Below are positions 32,803-40,595 of a stretch of DNA of 44,702 nucleotides, piece by piece. How positions within the stretch are numbered: the first letter of the stretch is position 1; each line of letters starts with the position of its first letter. The position numbers and the translations under genes were made by a program. Where the stretch lies: contig JAFWMK010000013.1 in NCBI GenBank assembly GCA_017545585.1, positions 1 through 44,702 of the forward strand. The letters run 5' to 3'. Below the pieces are notes generated by a model, which did no database searches, was not told where the DNA came from, and was given only the letters and a program-made list of their open reading frames with translations. This stretch comes from Candidatus Saccharimonadota bacterium (GTDB taxonomy: Bacteria > Patescibacteriota > Saccharimonadia > Saccharimonadales > Saccharimonadaceae).

Positions 32803-33420
32803 TTATTTTTTCTTCTTAGCTTTCGACGTATGTTTTTTGCCTTTTAGAGCTTGGCTTCTAGCCGTTTTGTCTTCGATATTTTGAGAGCGGTTATGCACAC
32901 CATAAACTAGGCTAGTTACGCCTACGATCAGCATGTACACGCCAAAGAACCGGACAAAAGTTGTGAGCTCAAATTCGCCAGCATTTAGAATCACTATGCC
33001 TACAACACAGCCAACGACTCCAGCGAGCACTCGGATAAAACGATCGGTTGGGTCCACCGTCGAAAGAAAACCATGAAAGATGTCGATGAGTCCAGAGATA
33101 ATAGTATAGACAGCGATAATCACAAGAGTAACTACTAAATTATCTTTTGCAAAGAATAACAATGATAATGCTGCGACAACATCAACTAAGGCATCTACCA
33201 CAGAATTAAACCAACCATGTTTCTTAACTGAAGCATAGAGCGCGCTCACTGAATCTATAATCCCCATCAAGAGTAGAAAAATCGCAATCGTTGAGCTTAT
33301 TACTTCGAGTCCCGTGGTATTGCTAAAAAGGGCCAAGAAACCAAAGACTGCCGCCATTAGGCCCCGGATAATAAATACAAACCAATGTTTATCAATAAAT
33401 CTTCTATTAATATGTGCCAT
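32803..33420 (-). CDS. HdeD-like (DUF308) membrane protein
   Basis: 205 residues with six predicted helices arranged in pairs: FIIRGLMAAVFGFLALFSN, TIAIFLLLMGIIDSVSALYA, VVDALVDVVAALSLLFFA, LVVTLVIIAVYTIISGLIDI, RVLAGVVGCVVGIVIL, FVRFFGVYMLIVGVTSLVYG. It ends in a lysine-rich tail. The duplicated helix pattern with Gly-Ile-x-Asp is typical of HdeD/DUF308 proteins, described in acid resistance in E. coli; that role should not be assumed here. It has its own promoter TGA-TATAAT (33452-33460) and a 25-nt leader. Confidence 0.82.
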   Translation of the reverse strand: MAHINRRFIDKHWFVFIIRGLMAAVFGFLALFSNTTGLEVISSTIAIFLLLMGIIDSVSALYASVKKHGWFNSVVDALVDVVAALSLLFFAKDNLVVTLVIIAVYTIISGLIDIFHGFLSTVDPTDRFIRVLAGVVGCVVGIVILNAGEFELTTFVRFFGVYMLIVGVTSLVYGVHNRSQNIEDKTARSQALKGKKHTSKAKKKK

Positions 33421-33468
33421 AAAGTCACCCTGTTTAAATGCTTATGTCTACATTATATCACAAAAAAT

Positions 33469-34485
33469 CTAAACATGTCGCTTTTTCTTGCGCGCAGTTT
33501 CAACTATTTTAGTAAGCTTGTATTTTAGGGGTTTCAAAATTAAATCATGTGCTGGAGTATATTTGAGTTCTTCGCAGCCAAACGAACGTTTGAATTCTGA
33601 AACGCCATAAAAACGGTGTGAAGTTTCTTCTTTGCCAACAATTCCCCAGAGATTGTAGCGAATACACCCTCGTTTTCTTGCTTCTTCCATTGCCGCAAGA
33701 TGAAGCAGCGGTGCTGCCGAATATTTAGTCCCAAGTTCTGAAGATACGCCATAATGATAACTCGCTTCCGGACCATAAAAAATTATAAAGTTTTGTGCTA
33801 GAATTTCCCCATCTTTTTTTGCGGTATAAATTAACACTTCTTTACCCTCTTTGAACGCTTCGAACTGTTTCGTCAAAAAGCTACTCGAAAATGCTATATA
33901 TTTTTGCCTTTCAGCATGAAGTTTTTCGAGTTTACAAAAATCTTTAATTTCTTTTGTATCATCTGAGGCGCTGATTTCGATTTCGTTTTTCTCGGCTTTT
34001 CTTAGTTTTCTCCTAAAGCCCTGTGAAGCCCCCGCTAATATTTCTTCCTTGGTCTTGTTGAGATTTAGAATTCCCGCGTATTCTACTGAAAGATACATCG
34101 GCGCCTTCACTAAGCCGTTATCACTCATAATCTTAAGAGATTTTTCAGATAACTCTAATTGCGGCCGCACTCTTACGAATACGCATCCAGTTTTTTTACC
34201 CTCCGAACGAATGTCATCAAAAACGGCTTTTATAATCTTAGAATTACTCCAATCGATTAGTGGTCCGCCAGCAATCGCGAGGTAAGTGCCACGCTTAGCA
34301 GTTTCTACTACCCCAGCATATGCGCCTACGATTTTTTCGCCTTCCAAAATCAATCTTCTGACTACCTTTTTGCCACGCGAGAGGTGAAACTCATAAAAAT
34401 CCCAGCTTTGTAAGAAATTTGCCTCTGGTCTTTTGGAGACAAAATCATCCCAGTCTTTTTTGGAAGTACCATCAATTATGTTCAT
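33469..34485 (-). CDS. FemAB-family aminoacyltransferase (second copy)
   Basis: 338 residues. GNAT-fold FemA/FemX-type protein: an N-terminal half with DDFVSKRPEANFLQSWDFYEFHLSRGKKVV and GGPLIDWS, and a C-terminal half with LHLAAMEEARKRGCIRYNLWGI and HRFYGVSEFKRSFG. FemAB enzymes use aminoacyl-tRNA to add residues to the lipid II side chain. It is the last gene of the operon and overlaps the preceding paralogue by 4 bp (ATGA). It shares its fold and its LKYKL..ETARKKKRHV ending with that paralogue but differs enough for a different residue or position. Confidence 0.88.
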   Translation of the reverse strand: MNIIDGTSKKDWDDFVSKRPEANFLQSWDFYEFHLSRGKKVVRRLILEGEKIVGAYAGVVETAKRGTYLAIAGGPLIDWSNSKIIKAVFDDIRSEGKKTGCVFVRVRPQLELSEKSLKIMSDNGLVKAPMYLSVEYAGILNLNKTKEEILAGASQGFRRKLRKAEKNEIEISASDDTKEIKDFCKLEKLHAERQKYIAFSSSFLTKQFEAFKEGKEVLIYTAKKDGEILAQNFIIFYGPEASYHYGVSSELGTKYSAAPLLHLAAMEEARKRGCIRYNLWGIVGKEETSHRFYGVSEFKRSFGCEELKYTPAHDLILKPLKYKLTKIVETARKKKRHV

Positions 34486-35474
34486 AAATGCCTCCGTTTT
34501 TTGCGCATCGTTTCTACAGTTAAGTTTTTGAGGTACCGAATTTTAGAAATTACCAAATCGTGGGCTGGCACAAATTCTAACACCTCGCCACCAAAACCAG
34601 TTTTGAAGGTAGTCACTCCGGCATAACGGTGATTTGGCTGTCCTGCTGGTGCAATTCCCCAAAGATTGAATCGTTCGTATCCTTCATTTTTTAAATCTTT
34701 CATCGCTTGCCATAAAAGCGCGTATGCACCGGGTAATTTACGATTAAGCTCAGTCGATGCAGCCTCGTAATAATCTGCTTCCGTGCCGCTTTTGATAATC
34801 AAGCCATAAGCTACCGGCTGGTCTTCGGAGGTTAGAGCCTTGTAAATCGCAATATCGTCGCCAAAGGCTTTTTTCTCTGCCAATAGAACCTCAAGGGACG
34901 GTGGCACGAAGTTCTGTCTCTTCGCGGTTTCAGCTTGAATCTTATGAAATTCTTTAAAAATTGCTTCACTGTTATCTTTTTGCACTTTGAGCCCGAGTTT
35001 GTCCGCTCTCCTTACTTCATATCTAGTTTGACGTCGCATGTCGGCTAAGAGTTCTTCTTCAGATTTAGTAAGAGATATCATTACGGTATGTTCTGCGGCG
35101 AGGTGCATTGGCGATTTTTCTAGTCCACGTTTTTTTAGAATTGCCATATTTTTATCACTCATCAAAAGTTGGGGTCGCATCCGAACGAATACACATTTTT
35201 CTGTCCTGGCAGTCTCGATAATTTTTTCAAAAATTTCATCTACTAATTTATCTTTGGACCAATCCATTAACGGTCCACAAGGGATCTCTAGATATCGTCC
35301 TCGTTTAGCATTTCTAACAATCATTAATACGTAAGCTTTTCCATCAAAATCTTTTTGAACTACTTTACATCCCAGCAGTTCATTCATCAATCCATATTTT
35401 GGTGATTGCAAAAAATTTGCTTCGGGATATTTTTTGACTATTTTGTCCCAATCTACATCTAGGTTATTGCTCAT
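34482..35474 (-). CDS. FemAB-family aminoacyltransferase (first copy)
   Basis: 330 residues from ATG 35474 (MSNNLDVDWDK), which has GGAGG 6 nt upstream; the ATG 6 nt earlier is too close to that site. N-terminal half: KYPEANFLQSPKYGLMNELLG and IPCGPLMDWSKD. C-terminal half: ALLWQAMKDLKNEGYERFNLWGIAP and HRYAGVTTFKTGFGGEVLEFVPAHDL. Probable transfer of an amino acid from tRNA to a peptidoglycan precursor. Its start lies inside the end of the aminotransferase gene, so translation is coupled. Confidence 0.88.
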   Translation of the reverse strand: MSNNLDVDWDKIVKKYPEANFLQSPKYGLMNELLGCKVVQKDFDGKAYVLMIVRNAKRGRYLEIPCGPLMDWSKDKLVDEIFEKIIETARTEKCVFVRMRPQLLMSDKNMAILKKRGLEKSPMHLAAEHTVMISLTKSEEELLADMRRQTRYEVRRADKLGLKVQKDNSEAIFKEFHKIQAETAKRQNFVPPSLEVLLAEKKAFGDDIAIYKALTSEDQPVAYGLIIKSGTEADYYEAASTELNRKLPGAYALLWQAMKDLKNEGYERFNLWGIAPAGQPNHRYAGVTTFKTGFGGEVLEFVPAHDLVISKIRYLKNLTVETMRKKRRHL

Positions 35475-36579
35475 CTCCATCCTCCACTAAATATGGTTTG
35501 ATAATACTCATAGCGACGTTTAGGTCTTTACTTTTATAATATTTAGGTAAATTAATAATTTTGCTTGCAACTTCTACGGCTACTGGACATTGTTTTTCTG
35601 GGAACTTTAACTCTTTGTAATACCTTTCTGGCGATACTGGTTTTTCATACCAAAGCGCATCGAAGAAATATCCAGCTTTTCGTAGCTTAGATAGTACCTC
35701 CACGCGATTTTTTACTAGACAAAATTCTCTAATCGCTGGTTGCCCACGATGGTGAAAACTTTTGATCTGTTGGATCGCTATTTTCGCAATGAATTTTGGT
35801 GGTTTTCGTCGAATGTCAAGGCGACTATCAGCTGATTTTTCTACTAGATGAGTAGCTAGGAAAAAACGCATCATAATTCCACCCAGATGAACGTGGTTTA
35901 ATCCTCTACAAATGCCACAAAACAATGGGTATAACCTTGCCCTTAAAGTTTCCGATATTTTCGAGGTTTTAAATGGTGCTTCAATTTCATTTTTTTGAGG
36001 AGCCCTCAAAATTACCACTCCACCAGTGATTGTGTTGATTGCTTTGTCTTTGCCAAAAGATAGTACCGTCGCTGCACCTACTGTTCCTACTTCCCTTCCA
36101 TCGTAATATTTGGCTCCCGCCGAATGTGCTAGATCCTCGATTAATATAAGATTATGATCTCTAGCAAATTTTTCGATTTTTTCCATGTCCACCGCATTTC
36201 CTAGAGTATTTTGTACGATAATTCCTTTGGCTCCTCTCCCAGTTGGGGTTGCAACTAATTTTTCGAGAGTCTTGATATCAAAATTTAAATCCTTTTCATT
36301 GATGTCGGCAAAAATTGGTGTCATTCCAGCTCCTACCACGGCTTCATATACCGCATAGCAAGTAAAACCATTGACAATAATCTTATCACCGCCATTTAGG
36401 TAGGCTTTTAGGGCTAAGGTCAGTGCCGAACGGCCATTTTTGCAAAGTATCGGGGTGCCTCGATATTTTCTGGCCAAAAGCTCGTTTAATTCCCTTAGGT
36501 CTCCTTTCGAGCCCCGCCCAAATAAGCATTCGCTGATGCTCGGTCCATTAACATTTAGTCCTAAGTAATAGCGTTTCAC
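35464..36579 (-). CDS. DegT/DnrJ/EryC1/StrS-family PLP aminotransferase
   Basis: 371 residues. The PLP-binding features are CKNGRSALTLALKAY (cofactor phosphate site), EDLAHSAGAKYYDG (Asp for the pyridine nitrogen) and VLSFGKDKAINTITGG with the Schiff-base Lys. The family normally aminates nucleotide-linked keto-sugars, but some members act on other ketones. The setting between a hydrolase and FemAB genes suggests it makes an amino-group donor or building block for the wall; the substrate is unknown. It overlaps the hydrolase gene by 4 bp. Confidence 0.85.
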   Translation of the reverse strand: MKRYYLGLNVNGPSISECLFGRGSKGDLRELNELLARKYRGTPILCKNGRSALTLALKAYLNGGDKIIVNGFTCYAVYEAVVGAGMTPIFADINEKDLNFDIKTLEKLVATPTGRGAKGIIVQNTLGNAVDMEKIEKFARDHNLILIEDLAHSAGAKYYDGREVGTVGAATVLSFGKDKAINTITGGVVILRAPQKNEIEAPFKTSKISETLRARLYPLFCGICRGLNHVHLGGIMMRFFLATHLVEKSADSRLDIRRKPPKFIAKIAIQQIKSFHHRGQPAIREFCLVKNRVEVLSKLRKAGYFFDALWYEKPVSPERYYKELKFPEKQCPVAVEVASKIINLPKYYKSKDLNVAMSIIKPYLVEDGDEQ

Positions 36580-37265
36580 TTCTCTAACCTCTTTACTAGT
36601 TTAGTAAGCGCTTTAGCTAACCCTTCAGGATCGGAAATGTATGGAGCATGAGTCCAATTTGCGTAGAATTTTAGTTCTGCACTAGGCAGTCTCTCGTAAA
36701 TCGCCGTCGCTTGGCGTGGTGGTGTGGTAGTATCTTTTTTACCCCAAAGAATATAGGTCTTGGTCGTTACATCGCCGATTTTGAGGTTTTTATCCGAATC
36801 TAGCATGTTTACCAAAGTCTGCTTCATGTTCTCAGGAGCCTTTGAATAATCTGTGGTCCCAGTAAATTTATGAAAAGCTTTATTTACGACCGGAATCTTT
36901 TTTAGCGGCTTGCCTACCTTCGCTAGTCCAGCTACGATTTTTTTCTTTGCTGTCACTTCGTAAATTCCTGCCGAATCCAACAGAATTAAATACTTTAGCT
37001 TGCCAGGTTTGTTGGCGCATAAATTTAATAAAATTCGTCCGCCATTGGAGTGTCCTAAGGCGATTGCTCCGTCTGGAATTTCCGAGTCGGCCCATTTTAC
37101 GTAATCATCGATAGTGTATATTTTGTCAGAAGGCTCGGTTAAGCCTGGTACACGAAGCATTTTTACTCGAATACCTTGTTCTTTTAAAAGCAATATAGTC
37201 CTTTTCCACGGCTCCACAGTATAGGTCCACCCATGTATAATATACAAATCATACGGGTCTTTCAT
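36576..37265 (-). CDS. Alpha/beta hydrolase
   Basis: 229 residues. The nucleophile elbow is IALGHSNGGRIL (Ser), the likely acid is in LWGKKDTTTPPRQA, and the His is in YANWTHAPYISDPEG. LYIIHGWTYTVEPW near the start is the oxyanion region. A small esterase, amidase or thioesterase fold with no signal peptide, so cytoplasmic. It overlaps both operon neighbours by 4 bp (ATGA), and may trim or release an intermediate of the Mur-ligase/FemAB pathway. The substrate is unknown. Confidence 0.85.
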   Translation of the reverse strand: MKDPYDLYIIHGWTYTVEPWKRTILLLKEQGIRVKMLRVPGLTEPSDKIYTIDDYVKWADSEIPDGAIALGHSNGGRILLNLCANKPGKLKYLILLDSAGIYEVTAKKKIVAGLAKVGKPLKKIPVVNKAFHKFTGTTDYSKAPENMKQTLVNMLDSDKNLKIGDVTTKTYILWGKKDTTTPPRQATAIYERLPSAELKFYANWTHAPYISDPEGLAKALTKLVKRLEK

Positions 37266-38533
37266 GAATCAAGCCCCCAATTCTTGCGTCTTTGCACTGA
37301 ACCTCTATCTCTGCGGCAAAGTTTTTTGGCATCTTTTGGATCGGCTAAGAGCTTCTCGATAATCCATTCTAGATACTGGCTACCCTTAAAAACCAGAGTT
37401 TCATTTCCTTTAATATGCTTTTCGATGAAAGCAAGCGCTTTTCTAGGGTCCGTAGTGGTTGCTGTAGGTATTCCTAGCTTCTTCAATTCTGGAGCAGTCC
37501 ATTTTTTGGTTCTTCGTCCTACTAAAATCACTAAGTCCGGCTCTGCATCGGCGATCAAATGTGCCAATTTGGTATGTTCTTGTTCCTCCAAGGAACCTTG
37601 ATCTACGATATCGCCAATCACCAGCCACTTTTTCTCTGCGTGCATCCGCTTGGTCATATCTAGGATTGGTTCCATCGAAATCATATGAGCATTGTAGCTA
37701 CTGTCTACGATATTTATCCCTTTGATACCCTTAAAATATGAGCATCGTCCTGGCATTTGTTTAACGTCTGAGAAATCCGGGTTAAACGGTAGTTTTAGAT
37801 ATTTCATCAAATCCTGTAAAACAAATAGATGAAAAGCTAGGTCTCTGATCTCGGGATGATTGAAATGAAAAGTCGTATCACCATAGGTAAAATCTGTCGA
37901 ATCTGGATAAACTACGTATTTTTTGAGTAAAGATTTTTTGATTGGCACCACCTTGGCTTTAATACCTTCAGTGGCCTTTACCATGGCTTTTGACTCGGCG
38001 TCAATATACACCAATTTTTGGGTATTTTCTGGTAGATTAGCGAATTCCGAAGTAATGGCAGTTTTTAAATCCTTAAATTCACCATCCTCTACTACTTTTT
38101 CAAATTGCACTGCATGCGAAAGCCCAATTGATACCCAAATCGTCACTTCTGGTTTTAACCACTCAGCCAAAAATTCTGCCTCATGTGGTCGCTCCCCGTC
38201 AATTTCTACTACATAAAACGTCTCTTTATGCTTGTAGTACAATGATTTTATTGGCGCTGCTACAATTAACCAGATCCATTTGAGCTTAGAGGCCTTGATT
38301 CCTTTTAGTCCTAAAAGATCAAACGGTACCCCAAAAGCCGAGTTTGCATCATGGGAATAATGAGCTTTCTTCCCCATCTCATGCTCCAGGAGGCTAAGCA
38401 TCGTGGTTTTTCCGGCCGATCCAGTTACCGCAATGATTCGCGGATGCCATCTTTTGAGTGCACGATTAGCTAGACGTCGAAAATACCCCGCCAACTTGAA
38501 ATAAAATCGCTTTTTGAATTTTGCGAAACTCAT
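37262..38533 (-). CDS. Mur ligase-family enzyme lacking the UDP-binding domain
   Basis: 423 residues. The ATP-binding P-loop IAVTGSAGKTTMLSLL starts at about residue 35, so the usual N-terminal UDP-MurNAc-binding domain of MurC-F is missing. Other Mur motifs are DANSAFGVPFDLLG, FYVVEIDGERPHEAEFLAEWLKPEV, SIGLSHAVQFE and the C-terminal DSSYNAHMISMEPIL, GDIVDQGS and LVFKGSQYLEWIIEKLL. It resembles MurF in the last two domains. It probably forms an amide bond on a substrate other than UDP-MurNAc-peptide, or with a partner. It heads the five-gene operon. TATAAT lies 6 nt before the ATG, so it is leaderless. Confidence 0.85.
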   Translation of the reverse strand: MSFAKFKKRFYFKLAGYFRRLANRALKRWHPRIIAVTGSAGKTTMLSLLEHEMGKKAHYSHDANSAFGVPFDLLGLKGIKASKLKWIWLIVAAPIKSLYYKHKETFYVVEIDGERPHEAEFLAEWLKPEVTIWVSIGLSHAVQFEKVVEDGEFKDLKTAITSEFANLPENTQKLVYIDAESKAMVKATEGIKAKVVPIKKSLLKKYVVYPDSTDFTYGDTTFHFNHPEIRDLAFHLFVLQDLMKYLKLPFNPDFSDVKQMPGRCSYFKGIKGINIVDSSYNAHMISMEPILDMTKRMHAEKKWLVIGDIVDQGSLEEQEHTKLAHLIADAEPDLVILVGRRTKKWTAPELKKLGIPTATTTDPRKALAFIEKHIKGNETLVFKGSQYLEWIIEKLLADPKDAKKLCRRDRGSVQRRKNWGLDS

Positions 38534-38539
38534 AGGCTT

Positions 38540-38581
38540 ATTATACTCTATCTTGCTTTTTCGTGCAAAGTGTGGTATAAT
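38540..38581. promoter_or_regulatory. Interleaved divergent promoters, Mur operon and rpsJ
   Basis: Minus: TTGCAC (38563-38568), 17 nt, TATAAT (38540-38545), then 6 nt to the ATG. Plus: TTGCTT (38553-38558), 17 nt, TGG-TATAAT (38576-38581). The -35 boxes face each other as TTGC/GCAA and each lies inside the spacer of the other promoter, so only one polymerase should bind at a time. Confidence 0.75.
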
Positions 38582-38670
38582 GGAGATATATCAAATTAAT
38601 TATCTACCTCTAAAAACTTACCGGCCGTCATCTAAGTACGTACCTAAGGTTATAGAGAAGAAAGGAAAAA

Positions 38671-38997
38671 ATGGCAGAAGCCAAAAAACAAGAAGGTCTA
38701 ACTATTAGAATTAGGCTCAAGGCTTATGATCATCGCGTGATTGATCAAAGCGCTCGCCAGATCGTAGACACCGCTATTCGTACCGGCGCTAAGGTATCTG
38801 GTCCAATCCCACTACCTACCAAGAGAAGCAGTTTCACCGTGGTAAAATCCCCACATGTCTACAAGACTGGTGGCGAAGCTTTCGAGATGAAAGTTCATAA
38901 ACGCCTTATTGACATCTTGAACGCTACTCCAAAAACCATCGAGAGCCTTCAAAACCTCTCCCTCCCTGCTGGTGTAGACGCCGAAATCAAGATGTAA
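38671..38997 (+). CDS. rpsJ: 30S ribosomal protein S10
   Basis: 108 residues. [39 protein letters not shown] is the S10 signature; also [21 protein letters not shown]. It acts in the small subunit and in NusB-dependent antitermination. AAAGGA lies 5 nt before the ATG. It is monocistronic here: a leader of about 83 nt, then a terminator at 39015. In most bacteria rpsJ heads the S10 operon; here it stands alone, tail-to-tail with tuf. Confidence 0.97.
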   Translation: MAEAKKQEGLTIRIRLKAYDHRVIDQSARQIVDTAIRTGAKVSGPIPLPTKRSSFTVVKSPHVYKTGGEAFEMKVHKRLIDILNATPKTIESLQNLSLPAGVDAEIKM

Positions 38998-39014
38998 AAG
39001 TCTGGAGTTTTTCC

Positions 39015-39041
39015 AAAAATCCCCCGAACGGGGGATTTTTT
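39015..39041 (+). terminator. rpsJ terminator
   Basis: AAAAAT-CCCCC/GGGGG-ATTTTTT with a GAAC loop. Confidence 0.85.
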
Positions 39042-39050
39042 GTTATAAAC

Positions 39051-39088
39051 AAAAAAGAAGGTCAGGACATGTGCCTGCCTTCTTTTTT
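39051..39088. terminator. Bidirectional terminator between rpsJ and tuf
   Basis: Arms AAAAAAGAAGG and CCTTCTTTTTT with an inner CAGG/CCTG. It probably ends tuf transcription and backs up the rpsJ terminator. Confidence 0.8.
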
Positions 39089-39093
39089 ATACT

Positions 39094-39145
39094 AGTTTCT
39101 TTGCTGGACTTTCTTTTTAAAGAAAGTCCAAAGCGAAGCGAAACT
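39094..39145. repeat. Nested palindrome at the tuf 3' end
   Basis: Inner arms GGACTTTCTTT/AAAGAAAGTCC; outer arms AGTTTC/GAAACT, the latter overlapping the tuf stop. Contains GCGAAGCG. Core similar to the palindrome at 22207-22238. Confidence 0.6.
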
Positions 39146-40328
39146 ATTTTATTACCTTGGTAATAACACCAGAACCAACAGTCTTGCCACCTTCACGGAT
39201 AGCGAAACGGTCTTGATCGTTCATAGCTACTGGAGCGAGGAGTTTAACCTTGAAGGTTACCTGATCGCCAGGCATCACGATTTCTTTGTCTGCTGGAAGT
39301 TCTACTTCACCAGTTACGTCAGTAGTACGGAAGTAGAATTGTGGCTTGTAACCCTTAGAAAATGGAGTGTGGCGACCACCTTCCTCTTTCTTAAGGATGT
39401 AAACCTGTGCTTCAAACTCAGTGTGTGGGGTAATGGTGCCTGGTTTAGCAATTACTTGACCACGTTCGATTTGATCACGTTCAATACCACGAAGAAGGAG
39501 ACCAGCGTTATCGCCAGCTTGACCTTGATCGAGGGTCTTATGGAAGGCTTCGATACCAGTCACAACAGACTTCTGGGTGTCACGAAGACCAACGATTTCT
39601 ACTTCATCGTTCAATTTGACAACACCTTGCTCAATACGACCAGTAGCTACAGTGCCACGGCCTTTGATTGAGAAGACATCCTCAATTGGCATGAGGAATG
39701 GTTTGTCGAGATCGTGTTCTGGAATGTCAAAGTATTCATCCATAGCAGTGACAAGTTCCATAATAGCATCCTCGGCCTCTTTGTCGCCCTCAAGAGCTTT
39801 GGTAGCAGAACCCTTGATGATAGGAGCATTGTCACCATCGAAACCATATTTGTTAAGAAGATCACGAACATCCATCTCAACGAGTTCAACGAGTTCAGGA
39901 TCCGCAAGGTCCATCTTATTCAAAAATACAATGATCTTTGGTACGTTCACCTGGTGAGCAAGAAGTACGTGCTCACGAGTTTGTGGCAAAGGGCCATCAT
40001 TGGCAGCAACTACCAAGATAGCACCATCTACCTGTGCAGCACCGGTAATCATGTTTTTGATATAGTCTGCGTGGCCTGGCATATCTACGTGTGCGTAGTG
40101 GCGCTTTTCAGACTCATACTCCTGATGGGAAGTAGCGATGGTGATACCACGAGCTTTCTCTTCTGGAGCGTTATCGATTTGATCATAAGCGACTGCCTTG
40201 TTTACATCGCTAGGCAATCTTTTTGCGAGTACATTAGTAATCGCAGCAGTTAAAGTGGTTTTACCATGGTCGACGTGACCCATGGTGCCGACATTGATAT
40301 GCGGCTTGGAACGGTCAAAATTTGCCAT
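39144..40328 (-). CDS. tuf: Elongation factor Tu
   Basis: It delivers aminoacyl-tRNA to the ribosome. The start is ATG 40328 ([14 protein letters not shown]), preceded by AAAGGAG; the 18 upstream codons are leader. G motifs: [26 protein letters not shown] and GSATKALEG. Domains 2 and 3 are complete, ending [11 protein letters not shown]. 394 residues, the usual length. Promoter TTTACA-17-TAAAAT (40397-40425), with a leader containing a 7-bp hairpin (TTGGAGC/GCTCCAA). Confidence 0.98.
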   Translation of the reverse strand: MANFDRSKPHINVGTMGHVDHGKTTLTAAITNVLAKRLPSDVNKAVAYDQIDNAPEEKARGITIATSHQEYESEKRHYAHVDMPGHADYIKNMITGAAQVDGAILVVAANDGPLPQTREHVLLAHQVNVPKIIVFLNKMDLADPELVELVEMDVRDLLNKYGFDGDNAPIIKGSATKALEGDKEAEDAIMELVTAMDEYFDIPEHDLDKPFLMPIEDVFSIKGRGTVATGRIEQGVVKLNDEVEIVGLRDTQKSVVTGIEAFHKTLDQGQAGDNAGLLLRGIERDQIERGQVIAKPGTITPHTEFEAQVYILKKEEGGRHTPFSKGYKPQFYFRTTDVTGEVELPADKEIVMPGDQVTFKVKLLAPVAMNDQDRFAIREGGKTVGSGVITKVIK

Positions 40329-40396
40329 TCTTTCTCCTTTATTTATTATTACGGTTGGAGCGCTAATAAAAACCAGCTCCAAGACTCTACTTTACT

Positions 40397-40425
40397 ATTT
40401 TAGACTATTTTAAATAAATTGTAAA
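40397..40425 (-). promoter_or_regulatory. tuf promoter
   Basis: Minus strand TTTACA (40420-40425), 17 nt, TAAAAT (40397-40402). The leader of about 60 nt includes a TTGGAGC/GCTCCAA hairpin. Confidence 0.65.
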
Positions 40426-40486
40426 GAGCTTTTTAGTAAAACAGCATAGTTCTAACACTTTTTTGAAAAAAAATCTAAAAAAACTC

Positions 40487-40515
40487 TTGCTTTTTAAAAT
40501 ACTTAAGTATATAAT
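40487..40515 (+). promoter_or_regulatory. Promoter of the WxL-like secreted protein
   Basis: TTGCTT (40487-40492), 17 nt, TATAAT (40510-40515). The leader contains ATGTTAGGTCATACCAACAT (40525-40544), an imperfect dyad. The -35 area closely resembles that at 44556. Confidence 0.7.
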
Positions 40516-40595
40516 AAGAAGCAATGTTAGGTCATACCAACATTTAATAAAAATAAAAATCGTATTATAAAACAAATACGAAAGGAGAAAACAAA

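Noticed and set aside
38514-38708. ORF of 64 codons before rpsJ
   Set aside because: It overlaps the divergent promoters and the start of rpsJ in another frame and has no Shine-Dalgarno.
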